DNA of 6,630 bases from contig JAFLJX010000110.1 in the NCBI GenBank assembly GCA_022712785.1, positions 1 to 6,630 on the forward strand, in the 5' to 3' direction. Below, in pieces: positions 6,099-6,630 of the stretch. Source of the stretch: Mycoplasmatota bacterium (GTDB lineage: Bacteria > Bacillota_I > Bacilli_A > Izemoplasmatales > Izemoplasmataceae). How positions within the stretch are numbered: the stretch's first letter is position 1; every line of letters starts with the position of its first letter. Made by a program: the position numbers and the translations under genes. A model generated the notes under the pieces. That model ran no database searches, was not told where the DNA came from, and saw nothing but the letters and a program-made list of their open reading frames with translations.

Positions 6099-6419
6099 CT
6101 AATCAGTAATCTTTTTTAGTAATTTATTTATTTTTATTGTTGCGATATTGTATATTAACACGAGATCAACACCGTCATACTCATGTGAAATTATATTGCG
6201 TAATCCTGATATATTTATCCAATCAATATCTGTATGTGTTTCTTTATAGTTATCTGAGATTTTTTTTACTGATTCACCTATTTGCTCTAGATTCAATATT
6301 ACTGCATCTATTTTTTCTTCATTTAAAATGAAAATTTCGTAAGAATCCGTATTTCTCATAAATCTATTGATTTTTTGTATGTACTTTATAACTCGTTCTA
6401 AATGTTTAAGGTCTTTCAT
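6099..6419 (-). CDS. hepT: HepT-like HEPN-domain RNase toxin (DUF86), 106 aa
   Basis: HepT is the toxin of type VII HEPN/MNT modules, a four-helix HEPN ribonuclease that degrades RNA until it is AMPylated by its nucleotidyltransferase antitoxin. The catalytic R-X4-H-X-Y motif is intact in GLRNIISHEYDGVD: R74, H79 and Y81, with Y81 the expected AMP acceptor. Upstream segments ERVIKYIQKINRF and AVILNLEQIGESVKK (about residues 39-53), plus DWINISGLRN, match the DUF86 pattern, and the C-terminal helix ends IYNIATIKINKLLKKI. The length fits the family (100-140). The start is ATG at 6417-6419 with CAGGAG 9 nt upstream; an in-frame TTG at 6426-6428 touches the ribosome binding site and is rejected. 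The start lies inside the end of mntA (14-nt overlap), which suggests coupled translation. Toxicity is inferred from family. Confidence 0.94.
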   Translation of the reverse strand: MKDLKHLERVIKYIQKINRFMRNTDSYEIFILNEEKIDAVILNLEQIGESVKKISDNYKETHTDIDWINISGLRNIISHEYDGVDLVLIYNIATIKINKLLKKITD

Positions 6420-6630
6420 AGATTGCAACTCCTGTTTTCATGATTTCATTGTATATCTTCGAATCAACAAGAACAGTTCTATTACTTAGAAGATCGATTT
6501 TTTTATGAAGGTGCATTCTGAGTTTTTCTGTTACTCCATAAAATTCCAATCCAAAAATGTCTGACTCCATATACAAATTAATATCACTTAATGGTGACGC
6601 GTCACCATTAACATATGAGCCGAATAAATA
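6406..6630 (-). CDS. mntA: MntA-like minimal nucleotidyltransferase antitoxin, C-terminal part, cut by window edge
   Basis: The last 74 residues of a MNT-family nucleotidyltransferase are visible; the N-terminal roughly 25-30 residues lie beyond 6630. MntA neutralises HepT by transferring AMP from ATP to its active-site tyrosine. The fold's GSX10DXD motif is present as LFGSYVNGDASPLSDINL: G4, S5 and D16 (fragment numbering), but the second acid is Asn (N18, codon AAT at 6577-6579) rather than Asp. The third expected acid is kept in KKIDLL (D46). The substitution is one base away from GAT and could weaken or abolish catalysis, or the protein may inhibit by binding. A 24-bp perfect palindrome lies within the coding sequence (6588-6611). 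Its stop codon lies inside hepT, a 14-nt overlap. Assignment rests on the motif plus the hepT neighbour. Confidence 0.92.
   Translation of the reverse strand, partial: YLFGSYVNGDASPLSDINLYMESDIFGLEFYGVTEKLRMHLHKKIDLLSNRTVLVDSKIYNEIMKTGVAIYERP
6588..6611. repeat. 24-bp perfect palindrome within mntA
   Basis: TTAATGGTGACG (6588-6599) is followed directly by its exact reverse complement, CGTCACCATTAA (6600-6611), with no spacer. It is more GC-rich than its surroundings and encodes the VNGDASPL stretch between the GS and DXD motifs of mntA. It could be a dimeric-protein binding site or an mRNA hairpin; no role is established. Confidence 0.9.

Noticed and set aside
6137..6331. Open frame on the plus strand inside hepT
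   Set aside because: It is antisense to the HEPN coding region; its composition reflects the complement of AT-rich helix codons.

Overview
The window is about 30% G+C and looks like a chromosomal segment of a low-GC Gram-positive-type bacterium (Bacillota, or a relative near the Mycoplasmatota). The evidence is AT-rich codon use, strong AAGGAG/AGGTGA-type ribosome binding sites, hairpin-plus-U-tract terminators, and TGA used as a stop (763-765 and 5338-5340), so the genetic code is standard, not the Mycoplasma code. Every gene I can support lies on the minus strand, so transcription runs from high to low coordinates. I see no IS element, integrase, phage gene, CRISPR array, tRNA or rRNA.

Reading with transcription: the window opens inside a MntA-type nucleotidyltransferase (6406-6630), which overlaps the HEPN RNase toxin HepT (6099-6419) by 14 nt. 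A terminator at 6014-6043 closes this type VII toxin-antitoxin module. After a gap of about 420 nt without a convincing gene comes a second module. Its promoter (5696-5724) drives the HTH antitoxin hipB (5338-5679), which overlaps the Ser/Thr kinase toxin hipA (4067-5341) by 4 nt. Next is a stand-alone tRNA pseudouridine synthase, truA (3225-3974), with a terminator at 3023-3058. It is followed by a uridine-kinase-like P-loop kinase (2385-2957), a cold-shock protein (2003-2200) with its own promoter, leader and terminator, and a small dual-CDGSH iron-sulfur protein (1694-1924) with a terminator. A 313-nt poorly coding stretch holds a remnant-like membrane ORF. Last come a conserved unknown protein (763-1380) and the N-terminal half of the protein AMPylase SelO (1-728), which runs off the window edge.

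The region combines two adjacent toxin-antitoxin modules with small housekeeping or stress genes that are mostly transcribed separately. Post-translational AMPylation appears twice (MntA on HepT; SelO on redox proteins), but the two families are unrelated and I infer no link. The features most worth a second look are in the HepT/MntA locus: a 24-bp perfect palindrome inside mntA, and loss of one catalytic Asp of the MntA DXD motif (DIN instead of DID).
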